Below, one piece after another: positions 1 to 7,312 of a stretch of DNA of 10,893 nucleotides. Under the pieces are notes generated by a model. It was not told where the DNA came from. It was given only the letters and a program-made list of their open reading frames with translations, and made no database searches. The stretch spans positions 1 to 10,893 of the forward strand of contig CAJTVY010000074.1 in the NCBI GenBank assembly GCA_910579925.1, read 5' to 3'. The translations under genes and the position numbers were made by a program. This DNA is from an uncultured Dorea sp. (GTDB lineage Bacteria > Bacillota > Clostridia > Lachnospirales > Lachnospiraceae). Numbering within the stretch: the first letter of the stretch is position 1; every line of letters begins with the position of its first letter.

Positions 1-43
1 AACTGGGTATAGTAAGATAATCTTGCCTTTGCTATGCCCAGTT
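1..43 (+). repeat. Hairpin just upstream of the recombinase gene
   Basis: Positions 1-12 and 32-43 are inverted repeats matching at 11 of 12 bases. The single mismatch becomes a G-U wobble in RNA. The 19-nt loop spans 13-31. The right arm ends 7 nt before the AGGAG of the recombinase gene. No T run follows, so it does not look like a normal intrinsic terminator. A leader structure, an mRNA stabiliser or a binding site are all possible. The window begins exactly at the left arm, so the stem could continue upstream. Confidence 0.55.
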
Positions 44-64
44 GTCGGAAAGGAGATTATTTTT

Positions 65-1762
65 ATGGCAACAGCAAAATTAAACGGGCAGACAGAAGAA
101 AAAATCACAGCTTTGTATTGTAGGCTGTCGGTTGACGACGATAATAAAGACGAGGAATCCAATTCCATAACGAACCAAAAACAGATTTTAAAGGATTACG
201 CCCGCAAAGAGGGATACAACAACACAATGTTTTTTGTGGACGACGGCGTGTCGGGGACGACCTTCCAAAGACCGAATTTTATGCGCATGGAGCGTATGGC
301 GGAAAACGGTGAAATCGGTACGATAATCGTAAAAGACCTCTCCCGCTTCGGTCGTGAGCAGGTGGAAATGGGCAGGCTTACGCAGGTGGTGTACCCATCT
401 CTTGGTATCCGCTTTATCGCCATACACGAGCGTGTGGACACTCTGACCGGCGACGGCGTGGAGATGATGCCCTTCCACAATATTTTCAACGAATGGTATG
501 CGGCGCAGACCTCTAAGAAAATCCGTGCGGTATGGCAGTCCAAAGCGGAACACGGCGAGCGTATCGCTTCTATCGTACCCTATGGGTACAGAAAATCGGA
601 AGATAACCCGAAACAATGGGTAATCGACGAACCGGCGGCGCAAACCGTAAGGAAGATTTTTGCCCTGTGCCTTGCAGGGAAAGGCCCGATGCAGATTGCA
701 AGGCAGCTTGAGGAAGAACAGATACTCTCCCCCGCCGCCTATTTTGAATCCATCGGCAGGAAACATGCGCAGAAAGTCCCCAAAAACCCTTGCGGGTGGG
801 AACAGGCGACCGTCGGCTATATCCTTGAAAACAGGCAGTACACCGGCTGCGCCGTCAATTTCAAAAGCACTACCGTCAGTTACAAAGTCCATAAGAGAAT
901 CCAGCACAGCGAGGAGGATTACCAAATCATACCCGATATGCAGGAAGCCATCATCTCCGAGGAACAATGGCTGAGGGTGCAGGAGCTTCGCAAACACAAG
1001 CGCAGACCGACGAAAACCGGCAGGACAAGCCTTTTTTCGGGACTGCTCTACTGCTACGACTGCAAATCGAAAATGCACTTTGTAGCCGCCAAGAGCATGA
1101 AACGGAAACAGGAGCATTTCCGCTGTTCCCAATATAAATCCGGCAGAGGGGATTGCGCCATGCACTATATCCGTGATATTGTCCTTGAAAGGCTTGTGCT
1201 GGAAGCTGTCAGCGACTTATCCGATTTTGTCCGCTGCTATGAGCCGGTATTCCTGTATCTGCTGGCAAAGAAAAACAACGCCATGCGGCAGAAGGAATAC
1301 CAACAGCTTCAGCAGGCGGTTGAGAACGGCACAAAGCGGATAGCTGAAATCGACAGGCTGATTGAAAAGGTATTTGAGCAGAACGCAGGCGGCATCCTCT
1401 CCGATGAACGCTTTGCTAAAATGCTCCAAAACTATGAAAAGGAACAGAAAGCATTGACGCAGGAAGTGGAAGAAAACCGCCAGACCTTGCAGAACGCCGA
1501 ACAGCGGGTAATGGATTTAAGGCTTGTCTTACGCACTTTGCGGGAGATGACCGACATTAAGGAGCTTACCCCTACGCTTGTCAATTCGCTGATTGAGCGT
1601 ATCGAAGTCCACAACAGCGACAAATCCAGCGGTCACAGCCATGTGAAGGTAGACATTTATTTTACGGCGGTGGGTATGATAGATATTCCCACGGAGAAAG
1701 AAATCCTTGCCACGATGGAAGAAATACGGAACAACCCGCAGGACTTCAAATTTGTGGCGTAA
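65..1762 (+). CDS. Large serine recombinase / site-specific integrase (TndX/TnpX type)
   Basis: This DNA recombinase is expected to excise and integrate a mobile element by serine-mediated double-strand cleavage. The resolvase domain covers about residues 14-160. Ser22 in the YCRLS motif is the likely nucleophile, followed by the DDGVSGTTFQRP motif (59-70) and the DLSRFGR motif (91-97), which carries conserved arginines. The recombinase domain covers about 170-310 (PYGYR at 172). A zinc ribbon is formed by Cys330, Cys333, Cys354 and Cys364. A Gln/Glu-rich coiled coil covers about 405-490, and a C-terminal region like the tail of clostridial Tn recombinases covers about 500-565. The 565-residue length fits the family. 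I chose ATG 65 over the upstream in-frame ATG at 23 because an AGGAG at 51-55 lies 9 nt before ATG 65, while the earlier start falls inside the hairpin and has no ribosome site. The frame is intact with all motifs present, so the enzyme is probably active. The closest subfamily is uncertain. Confidence 0.93.
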   Translation: MATAKLNGQTEEKITALYCRLSVDDDNKDEESNSITNQKQILKDYARKEGYNNTMFFVDDGVSGTTFQRPNFMRMERMAENGEIGTIIVKDLSRFGREQVEMGRLTQVVYPSLGIRFIAIHERVDTLTGDGVEMMPFHNIFNEWYAAQTSKKIRAVWQSKAEHGERIASIVPYGYRKSEDNPKQWVIDEPAAQTVRKIFALCLAGKGPMQIARQLEEEQILSPAAYFESIGRKHAQKVPKNPCGWEQATVGYILENRQYTGCAVNFKSTTVSYKVHKRIQHSEEDYQIIPDMQEAIISEEQWLRVQELRKHKRRPTKTGRTSLFSGLLYCYDCKSKMHFVAAKSMKRKQEHFRCSQYKSGRGDCAMHYIRDIVLERLVLEAVSDLSDFVRCYEPVFLYLLAKKNNAMRQKEYQQLQQAVENGTKRIAEIDRLIEKVFEQNAGGILSDERFAKMLQNYEKEQKALTQEVEENRQTLQNAEQRVMDLRLVLRTLREMTDIKELTPTLVNSLIERIEVHNSDKSSGHSHVKVDIYFTAVGMIDIPTEKEILATMEEIRNNPQDFKFVA

Positions 1763-1891
1763 CAAACGGATACGGCGCAGCCCTTCAAAGGAAGCTGCAC
1801 CGCATCCTACATAAAAGTATCCTTATCTGGCGACAGCAAATGCGGTTATTCCTTTTAAAGTTAATTTTTATTACAACATTCATTGAAGTAC

Positions 1892-1919
1892 TTGAAAGCC
1901 TAAAAGAATGTGCTATACT
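1892..1919 (+). promoter_or_regulatory. Extended -10 promoter for a short transcript
   Basis: TTGAAA at 1892-1897 and TATACT at 1914-1919 are separated by 16 nt, and a TG one base before the -10 makes it an extended -10 promoter. The start point would be near 1926. No gene begins behind it before the terminator at 1969-2015. It drives either a small RNA or the remains of a leader whose original gene was displaced. Confidence 0.6.
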
Positions 1920-1925
1920 AAATTT

Positions 1926-2015
1926 GTCAGGGCAAACCTGTGGATTGAAATAATAATATTGTGAAGAGAGAAGAGGATGCTAATTAATGAAAATTAGCAA
2001 ACTCTTCTTTTTTTT
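1926..2015 (+). ncRNA. Candidate small RNA of about 90 nt
   Basis: This interval is bounded by a good sigma-A-type promoter and a strong intrinsic terminator. A small 5' hairpin pairs 1928-1931 with 1937-1940. An A/T-rich unpaired stretch follows at about 1945-1965, and the 3' end is the terminator stem. The only reading frames are a six-codon one starting at 1977 and a 42-codon one starting at 1987 that runs through the terminator. Neither is convincing as a gene. The transcript is inferred from sequence signals only; the RNA family is not recognised. Confidence 0.4.
1969..2015 (+). terminator. Strong intrinsic terminator
   Basis: The outer stem pairs 1970-1975 with 2002-2007. A 3x3 internal loop follows, and the inner stem pairs 1979-1985 with 1992-1998 around a 6-nt loop. 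Eight T residues follow at 2008-2015. It separates the recombinase side from the transporter operon and would stop read-through from the element into the host operon. Confidence 0.85.
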
Positions 2016-2139
2016 ATTAAATCTTATAATATTTAACAAAAAACCTGTCGTTTCTCGTCGAATCTCATACAATAACACCATTTATGATTGTTTTTGCTCA
2101 CTATACGATTGATTATGCCAACTTCTGAACCTTTTATAT

Positions 2140-2148
2140 TGATATAAT
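2140..2148 (+). promoter_or_regulatory. Extended -10 promoter of the sugar ABC operon
   Basis: TATAAT at 2143-2148 is preceded by TGA at 2140-2142, a perfect extended -10 element. The matching -35 position (about 2120-2125) is poor, which points to the extended -10 or to an activator. The start point would be near 2155, giving a leader of about 33 nt before ATG 2188. I see no clear catabolite-response or other named operator in the region. Confidence 0.65.
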
Positions 2149-2187
2149 ACGAACATGAAGTAATTAATCAAAAGGAGGACAAAGATT

Positions 2188-3519
2188 ATGAAAAAAAGGT
2201 TACTTTCAGTATTACTCGTGGGAGCCATGGCATTCTCACTCACAGCATGCGGCACAGGCGCCGGCGGAGAGAGCGGCGGCAGCAGTGACAGCGGTTCCTC
2301 TTCCAGCGGCTCTTCCGAAGACAGCAATAAGCTGACTGTATGGGCATGGGACAAGACCTTCAATATCAAGGCAATGGAGATGGCCGCAGAACAGTATGCA
2401 AAGGATCATGAAGGCTTCGAGGTTGAGATCATCGAGACTTCTTCTGACGACTGCCAGACTAAGCTTACGACCTGTGCTAATGCAGGCGATTACAGCACAA
2501 TGGCCGATATCGTACTTATGCAGGACAACAGCTACCAGAAGTTCTTAAAGAGTTATCCGGACGCATTCACAGATCTGACAGACTGCGGAATCGAGTGGGA
2601 TGATTTTGCTTCATTAAAGCAATCTTATTCTATGGTTGATGACAAGCACTACGGCGTTCCTTATGACAACGGTGTGTGCGCAGCGTTCTACCGTACGGAT
2701 ATTCTGGAGGAGGCAGGCTATACAATTGACGACCTGACAGACATTACATGGTCGAAGTTTACAGAGATTGCTCAGGACGTACATGAGAAGACCGGCAAAT
2801 ATCTGCTTACCAGCGAGTCTACAGGCGGCGACACAATCATGCTGATGATTCAGTCCTGCGGCGCTAACTTTGTGAATGAAGACGGAGAAGCATATATTAC
2901 AGGTAATGAAGTTGCTGAGAAGTGTATCGACCTTTACACAGAGATGATTGAAAAAGACGTTGTAAAGCTTGTTAATAACTGGGACGAGTATATTAAGACC
3001 GTTACGGACGGTGAGGCTGCCGGCATCGTCAATGGTAACTGGATGAACGCAACGCTGACAGGAATCGAAGATCAGGCTGGTTTATGGCAGATTACTACGC
3101 TTCCTAAGGTTGACGGTGTTGACACAGCTACAAATTATGCAAATAACGGTGGATCTTCCTGGTATATTACCTCCAACTGCAAGAACCTTGACCTTGCAAA
3201 AGACTTCCTGACAAGTACATTCGGATCCAGCACAGAGTTCTACGATACGATCCTTCCGGCTACCTCAGGTATCGCATGCTACCTTCCTGCAGGAGAGTCT
3301 GAAGTGTATAACGAGCCAGTAGAATTATACGGCGGACAGCCGATCTATTCTACATTGGTAGAATACTCTTCACATATTCCGGAGTTCACCAAGACTCCTT
3401 ATCACTATGAGGCAAGAGAGGCTGTAAATACTGCAATTATCAACATTACAAACGGTACTTCAAAAGAAGATGCTTTGAAAGAAGCTCAGGAAACTCTTGA
3501 ATTCAAGATGACAGAGTAG
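2188..3519 (+). CDS. Sugar ABC transporter substrate-binding lipoprotein (family 1)
   Basis: This is the extracellular receptor that would capture a carbohydrate and hand it to the two permeases encoded next. Residues 1-21 form a lipoprotein signal: a basic MKKR start, a hydrophobic core and the lipobox LTAC with Cys21 as lipid anchor. A Gly/Ser-rich tether follows to about residue 47, and then the binding fold starting at KLTVWAWDKTF. Aromatic-rich stretches (WAWDKTF, GNWMN, GGSSWYITSN) are typical of sugar-binding members. The length of 443 residues is normal. ATG 2188 has an AAGGAGG (2172-2178) 9 nt upstream. The gene is first in its operon and is separated from the permeases by an attenuating terminator. 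The substrate cannot be read from sequence. An oligosaccharide is likely from the CUT1 permeases, and the unknown enzyme-like gene downstream probably acts on it or a derivative. Confidence 0.93.
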   Translation: MKKRLLSVLLVGAMAFSLTACGTGAGGESGGSSDSGSSSSGSSEDSNKLTVWAWDKTFNIKAMEMAAEQYAKDHEGFEVEIIETSSDDCQTKLTTCANAGDYSTMADIVLMQDNSYQKFLKSYPDAFTDLTDCGIEWDDFASLKQSYSMVDDKHYGVPYDNGVCAAFYRTDILEEAGYTIDDLTDITWSKFTEIAQDVHEKTGKYLLTSESTGGDTIMLMIQSCGANFVNEDGEAYITGNEVAEKCIDLYTEMIEKDVVKLVNNWDEYIKTVTDGEAAGIVNGNWMNATLTGIEDQAGLWQITTLPKVDGVDTATNYANNGGSSWYITSNCKNLDLAKDFLTSTFGSSTEFYDTILPATSGIACYLPAGESEVYNEPVELYGGQPIYSTLVEYSSHIPEFTKTPYHYEAREAVNTAIINITNGTSKEDALKEAQETLEFKMTE

Positions 3520-3534
3520 AAGCGTCGGTTATAC

Positions 3535-3565
3535 GGGGAACTGCTTAACAGTTCCCCTTTGTTTT
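3535..3565 (+). terminator. Intercistronic terminator between binding protein and permease genes
   Basis: A perfect 9-bp GC-rich stem pairs 3535-3543 with 3549-3557 around a 5-nt loop and is followed by TTTGTTTT at 3558-3565. It starts 15 nt after the stop of the binding-protein gene. No good promoter follows before the permease gene, so partial termination here, with read-through, is the likely way the operon makes more binding protein than permease. Confidence 0.85.
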
Positions 3566-3572
3566 CCAAAAA

Positions 3573-3602
3573 TATACCCAAAGGCACAACTTTTAGGGTA
3601 TA
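3573..3602 (+). repeat. Second hairpin in the permease leader
   Basis: TATACCC at 3573-3579 pairs perfectly with GGGTATA at 3596-3602. An inner AAAG (3580-3583) can pair with CTTT (3590-3593), leaving a 2-nt bulge. It lies 12 nt before the GGGGG ribosome site of the permease gene and has no T tract. It could protect the 5' end of a processed permease mRNA or be a protein-binding site; its function is unknown. Confidence 0.5.
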
Positions 3603-3629
3603 GATACCAAGCAGAAAGGGGGCTTCTTC

Positions 3630-4529
3630 GTGGAACCCAAGAAAAAAGGAATGACATTAATTGCCAAGCAGAAAGCTGCAGGTTGGGCATTTCTTGCACC
3701 TGCAACAATTATGATTGCAGTTATGAGTTTTTACCCGATGATCCGTGCATTTATTATCTCTCTGCAGACCGGAACCGGTGCTAATATGCGGTTTGCAGAG
3801 CCAATATTCAGTAACTATAAGAGAATGCTTGCAGATAAGGTTTTCATCAAATCCATCGGCAATACATTCTTCTATCTGATCATCCAGGTGCCGATCATGC
3901 TCATCCTGGCAATCCTGCTGGCTCAGCTTCTGAATAACAGAGATCTGAAATTGAAGGGATTTTTCCGGACCTGTGTATTTCTTCCATGTGCAACCTCACT
4001 GGTTTCTTATGCGTTGATCTTCCGTTCTTTGTTTGCACAGGAAGGATTAATTAACACCATTCTTGTGAAACTCCATATTCTTGAATCGGGTTATAACTTC
4101 CTTGGGAATTCAGCAAGCGCAAAAGCTGTAATTATCATTGCCCTGATATGGAGATGGACGGGATACAATATGGTCTTCTATCTGTCCGGTCTTCAGAATA
4201 TCGAATATTCTGTATATGAGGCGGCAAAGATTGACGGTGCGAATGGTTGGAAGACTTTCTGGGGAATCACGGTTCCTCTTCTGAAACCCACCATTATCAT
4301 GACATTTATCATGTCCATCAACGGTACATTACAGCTATTTGACGAATCTGTCAATCTGACAAAGGGCGGGCCGGCAAACAGCACGATTACCATGTCCCAC
4401 TATATTTATAATACCTGTTTCGTCAATGTACCAAACTTCGGATATGCTTCTGCAATGGCATTCTTAATCTTTATAATGGTAGCCGTACTGGCATTCATCA
4501 ATTTGAAAGTAGGTGATACACGTGACTGA
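3630..4529 (+). CDS. CUT1 sugar ABC transporter permease (MalF/UgpA type)
   Basis: This is one of two inner-membrane subunits that form the sugar channel. The 299 residues contain six hydrophobic segments, at about 18-45, 78-101, 111-135, 165-188, 219-238 and 270-291. The cytoplasmic EAA loop begins at Glu198 (EAAKIDGANGWKTFWGITVP) and is the docking site for the ATPase. I chose GTG 3630 as start because GGGGG at 3618-3622 lies 7 nt upstream; the ATG at 3651 has no properly spaced ribosome site. The gene end overlaps the next permease gene by 8 nt, implying translational coupling. No ATPase gene is in the operon, so a shared MsmX/UgpC-like ATPase encoded elsewhere is expected. Confidence 0.94.
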   Translation: MEPKKKGMTLIAKQKAAGWAFLAPATIMIAVMSFYPMIRAFIISLQTGTGANMRFAEPIFSNYKRMLADKVFIKSIGNTFFYLIIQVPIMLILAILLAQLLNNRDLKLKGFFRTCVFLPCATSLVSYALIFRSLFAQEGLINTILVKLHILESGYNFLGNSASAKAVIIIALIWRWTGYNMVFYLSGLQNIEYSVYEAAKIDGANGWKTFWGITVPLLKPTIIMTFIMSINGTLQLFDESVNLTKGGPANSTITMSHYIYNTCFVNVPNFGYASAMAFLIFIMVAVLAFINLKVGDTRD

Positions 4530-5352
4530 GAAAAAGAACAAAAGTATGATTCAGCGCAGACTGATTCCTACATATATTTTCCTTACAATTGTATCCATCA
4601 TTTCAGTATTTCCATTATACTGGATGATCGCAGCGGCAACCAATACTTCCACAGATGTTTCCAGAGGGCGCATTCTCCCAGGTTCGCATTTCATGGAGAA
4701 TTTCAACAACCTGTTGTCTCAGCAGCCTCTGTGGCGCGCACTGGGCAATTCTTTCATGTACGCAATCGTTACGACAGTCGTGTGTCTGCTGATCTGCTCG
4801 ATTGCAGGATATGGTTTTGAAGTTTATCATGATAAATGGAAAGATAAATTATTCTCCATACTGCTTCTTGCCATGATGGTTCCGCAGGTAGCTACAATGG
4901 TTCCACTGTTTCAGATGTTTTCCAAAGCAAGACTTCTGAACTGTACCCTTGGATTTATTCTGCCAATGATTTCAACGCCCTTCATGATCATGATGTTCCG
5001 GCAGAATGCGCGTGCTTTTCCGATTGACATCATCGAAGCAGCACGTATTGACGGTCTGAATGAAGTGCAGATTTTCTTCCGCATGTTCTTCCCGACCATG
5101 AAATCTACTTATGCGGCTGCAGCGGTTATCACGTTTATGAACGCATGGAACGCCTATCTGTGGCCGAAGGTAATCATGACGGATAACAATTCGATCACCA
5201 TGCCGATGCTCATTGCGAATCTGATCACAGGATACGTGACTGATTACGGTATGTTGATGTGCGGTGTACTTTTCTGTTCGATTCCTACAATGATCGTATT
5301 CTTTGTATTGCAGAAACAGTTTGCAGAAGGTATTACCGGCGCTGTCAAGTAA
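4522..5352 (+). CDS. CUT1 sugar ABC transporter permease (MalG/UgpE type)
   Basis: This is the second membrane subunit of the transporter. The 276 residues have an N-terminal segment at about 15-38, followed by segments at about 75-98, 108-132, 142-160, 197-216 and 243-264. The EAA loop starts at Glu172 (EAARIDGLNEVQIFFRMFFP). The C-terminal pattern QKQFAEGITGAVK is characteristic of MalG-type permeases. Two in-frame GTG starts exist. I prefer 4522 because AGGTG at 4511-4515 lies 6 nt before it, while GTG 4513 lies inside that ribosome site. The start overlaps the stop of the preceding permease gene by 8 nt, as is usual for coupled permease pairs. Assignment is firm at family level; the sugar is unknown. 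Confidence 0.94.
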   Translation: MTEKKNKSMIQRRLIPTYIFLTIVSIISVFPLYWMIAAATNTSTDVSRGRILPGSHFMENFNNLLSQQPLWRALGNSFMYAIVTTVVCLLICSIAGYGFEVYHDKWKDKLFSILLLAMMVPQVATMVPLFQMFSKARLLNCTLGFILPMISTPFMIMMFRQNARAFPIDIIEAARIDGLNEVQIFFRMFFPTMKSTYAAAAVITFMNAWNAYLWPKVIMTDNNSITMPMLIANLITGYVTDYGMLMCGVLFCSIPTMIVFFVLQKQFAEGITGAVK

Positions 5353-5372
5353 GATATCAAAAACATATTTTT

Positions 5373-5404
5373 CCCTCTCTGCAGTCGTTTTCTGCATATG
5401 AGGG
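5373..5404 (+). repeat. Imperfect hairpin behind the second permease gene
   Basis: CCCTC at 5373-5377 pairs with GAGGG at 5400-5404, and GCAG at 5381-5384 pairs with CTGC at 5392-5395, with an internal loop between. No T run follows on the + strand, so it is not a convincing terminator of the operon. It is probably an intercistronic RNA structure. Confidence 0.4.
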
Positions 5405-5411
5405 CGTAAAG

Positions 5412-5452
5412 GTCCGGTATGTCCTCCCAGAAAAGCGGTGTACATGCCGGAC
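5412..5452 (+). repeat. 11-bp intercistronic hairpin before the 610-residue gene
   Basis: Positions 5412-5422 and 5442-5452 are inverted repeats with one mismatch that becomes a G-U pair in RNA; the loop is 19 nt. It ends 13 nt before the AGGAG of the downstream gene. With no T tract it is more likely an mRNA processing or stability element, or an operator, than a terminator. I see no obvious promoter in the 127-nt gap, so the downstream gene is probably part of the transporter operon. Confidence 0.5.
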
Positions 5453-5479
5453 ATATTATTATAATAGGAGTATTGTAAA

Positions 5480-7312
5480 ATGAGTGAATTTATTCTGAAT
5501 GTAATCCACCGTCCCGAGATGGTACCGGAATATTCTGCTACCGTTACCGGACACGGTAAAGAAGAGGATATCGGTAATAAGAAGCTTCTGACAGAATCTC
5601 TCGATATCTTCAAGACCCAGCAGAGGCTTGCCCATGAAAACGGACTCAAAGTCACGATTCACATGACCTATGCCGCTCTCTTTAACGAAGAAGCTGTGGC
5701 AATCGCAAGGAATGATCACGAAGTCTACGGGGACGAAATCGCCCTTTCTCTTCTGGGGCTTCCCTGCGAGGAATTTCGAGAAAAATACAAGACCAAAGAT
5801 TTCTGTATCTGGATGTTTTCTATGGAGGATAAGAAGCGGATCGTAGACGACGTGTTCGGAAAATTCCACGATATTTTCGGGTTCTATCCAGAGTCCACAG
5901 GTTCTTACTATATGGATGCAGATCTGACCAATTATATCAAACAAACCTATCCTTCCGTAAAATGCGCCGTTGCCACCTGCTGGGAAGAAGGACCTAAGGC
6001 CTACCACACCTGTAACAACTCCTGGTACACGCTCTTTGACGGCGGTCCCTGGGCGCCCTGGATCCCTTCGAAACAGAACACCCACGCTCCTGCCGCTAAT
6101 GAGGAGGAGGACAGCGGCATTGTAGCTATCCCTCACCTGTCGCGGGATCTTCTGGCCTGCTATGACGGAAATGGTTCTAACTTCGGAACCCATCCCCAGA
6201 ATGTGCTTCGCGGCATGATCTATGATACAAAGACCTGGGAATTCCCTTATCTTTATAATCTCATTGATCAGTACCGCGACCAGGAAAAGTATAATAATGG
6301 TTATTCTTATAATATGATGTTCGTAGGCCCGGGCTGGATGAACAAGATGGGACGGTGGGAGGCTCCCTATGAACTGTTGCTGAAGTCTTACTCCGACGGG
6401 TGTAAATATTATGGAAATCTGAAGAAAGAAGGCAGACTTATCGACATGACCATGTCAGAATTCGCAGATTATTATCGAAAGAAGAAGACCTACCAGGAAC
6501 CAGAATGCGCACTCTGGCGGGATATCCTCTACGGATCTGACAAGCAGGTATTCTGGTACACGGATCCTTATATGAGAGCAGGGGTAAGTATGGATCAGGG
6601 CGGCGCCATCTTTGACCTGCGTCCTTATGCCGCAAAACTCCGGTGGGAGGTCGGAATCGGGACGAAACATGTTCAGGATGCCTCCTATCCATTCCTTATC
6701 CAGGAGAAATACCGGGCAGGTTATTTCACACATTATGCGGGAGAAGGGACCATCAGGAGCGCAAAGTTAAGCTATCAGGGAGAGGAAGTGGATCTGTGCC
6801 TGTGCCGTACGAAAGCACATTTTTCCCAGGAAGGAAACACCCGGATTCTGACTCTTGATCCAGTGACCATCGAATTTGCCGATCTGACACTGACGTTACA
6901 GACAAAGGAGTATTTTGAGGAGGGAAGCGGTTCGATCAAGATTGAGCGTACCATCCTTGAGATGAGCGATCCCAGCGCCCAGGTGGAACTGAATGAATAT
7001 ATGGTAGCCTGTTACGGGACGACGGAATACCCAGAGGATATGACAGGAATTACACTGACCTGCGAAGGCGCTGAGACGAAAAGTATTGCTTATGAGTACC
7101 GCTGCCGTGAGGAAAGTCTGCCAGAGGCTAAGGCAGTTTCTGCCGTGATCCCGGCAATTGAAACAAAAGTATCCATGACGGCCTCTGCCGCATCGGAAGG
7201 ATACATCCGGGAAGGATATGCGTTCTCTCCCATGTTTACCCTGGGGTACAAGAAAAAAATAACAGATAAGGAGATATTTGCGACATGGCTCAATCTGGAA
7301 AAGGCAGATTAA
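5480..7312 (+). CDS. Uncharacterised 610-residue protein, possibly a NodB-like or glycosidase-type barrel
   Basis: I do not recognise this family firmly. There is no signal peptide or membrane segment, so it should be cytosolic and meet whatever the transporter brings in. The N-terminal part (about 1-330) reads like a (beta/alpha) barrel enzyme. It has a TIHMTYAALFNEE strand at 59-71, a GDEIALSLLG stretch at 84-93, and FGFYPESTGSYYMDAD at 133-148, which recalls the G-x-P-x-S-x-G-S-Y stretch of polysaccharide deacetylases. Later come the Trp-rich WAPWIPS (191-197), IPHLSRDLL (218-225) and FGTHPQN (235-241). A middle region (about 330-400) leads to a C-terminal part (about 400-600) rich in alternating beta strands, as in the beta-sandwich of glycosidases. 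The classical deacetylase Asp-Asp metal motif is not evident. ATG 5480 has AGGAG (5466-5470) 9 nt upstream. A sugar-processing role is inferred from the operon. Confidence 0.75.
   Translation: MSEFILNVIHRPEMVPEYSATVTGHGKEEDIGNKKLLTESLDIFKTQQRLAHENGLKVTIHMTYAALFNEEAVAIARNDHEVYGDEIALSLLGLPCEEFREKYKTKDFCIWMFSMEDKKRIVDDVFGKFHDIFGFYPESTGSYYMDADLTNYIKQTYPSVKCAVATCWEEGPKAYHTCNNSWYTLFDGGPWAPWIPSKQNTHAPAANEEEDSGIVAIPHLSRDLLACYDGNGSNFGTHPQNVLRGMIYDTKTWEFPYLYNLIDQYRDQEKYNNGYSYNMMFVGPGWMNKMGRWEAPYELLLKSYSDGCKYYGNLKKEGRLIDMTMSEFADYYRKKKTYQEPECALWRDILYGSDKQVFWYTDPYMRAGVSMDQGGAIFDLRPYAAKLRWEVGIGTKHVQDASYPFLIQEKYRAGYFTHYAGEGTIRSAKLSYQGEEVDLCLCRTKAHFSQEGNTRILTLDPVTIEFADLTLTLQTKEYFEEGSGSIKIERTILEMSDPSAQVELNEYMVACYGTTEYPEDMTGITLTCEGAETKSIAYEYRCREESLPEAKAVSAVIPAIETKVSMTASAASEGYIREGYAFSPMFTLGYKKKITDKEIFATWLNLEKAD

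Larger units (their letters stand above)
1..1762 (+). mobile_element. Probable terminal segment of an integrative element (left part outside window)
   Basis: The only gene in this segment is a large serine recombinase of the type carried by Tn4451/Tn5397-like and related clostridial integrative elements, where the recombinase gene is usually the last gene before one element end. After it the content switches to ordinary metabolic genes. I infer that the window begins inside such an element and that its end lies somewhere between the recombinase stop and about 2150. The exact end cannot be seen, because the other attachment site is outside the window and no core duplication can be compared. 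The alternative is a degenerate element in which only the recombinase is left. Confidence 0.5.

Noticed and set aside
23..64. An upstream ATG extending the recombinase by 14 residues
   Set aside because: It lies in the hairpin, has no ribosome site, and the extra residues encode the AGGAG region that serves ATG 65.
188..1165. A 325-codon open frame on the - strand opposite the recombinase gene
   Set aside because: It lies entirely antisense to a gene with a complete set of catalytic motifs. I recognise no domain in it, and such frames arise easily opposite GC-richer coding DNA.
2025..2030. An isolated TATAAT upstream of the ABC operon
   Set aside because: No acceptable -35 or extended -10 goes with it, and it lies in a T/A-rich stretch right after the terminator.
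1987..2115. A 42-codon frame starting with MKISKLFFF behind a GAAGAGG
   Set aside because: It runs through a strong terminator stem and its T run, which supply its Lys/Leu/Phe codons. The amino-acid pattern is therefore an artefact of the terminator sequence.
4972..5655. Long - strand frames opposite the second permease gene and the following gap
   Set aside because: They are antisense to the permease and the 610-residue gene and have no supported start or recognisable domain.
5459..6193. A 244-codon - strand frame opposite the 5' part of the 610-residue gene
   Set aside because: The + strand gene has a well-placed AGGAG and a longer frame in operon order. The antisense frame shows no domain.
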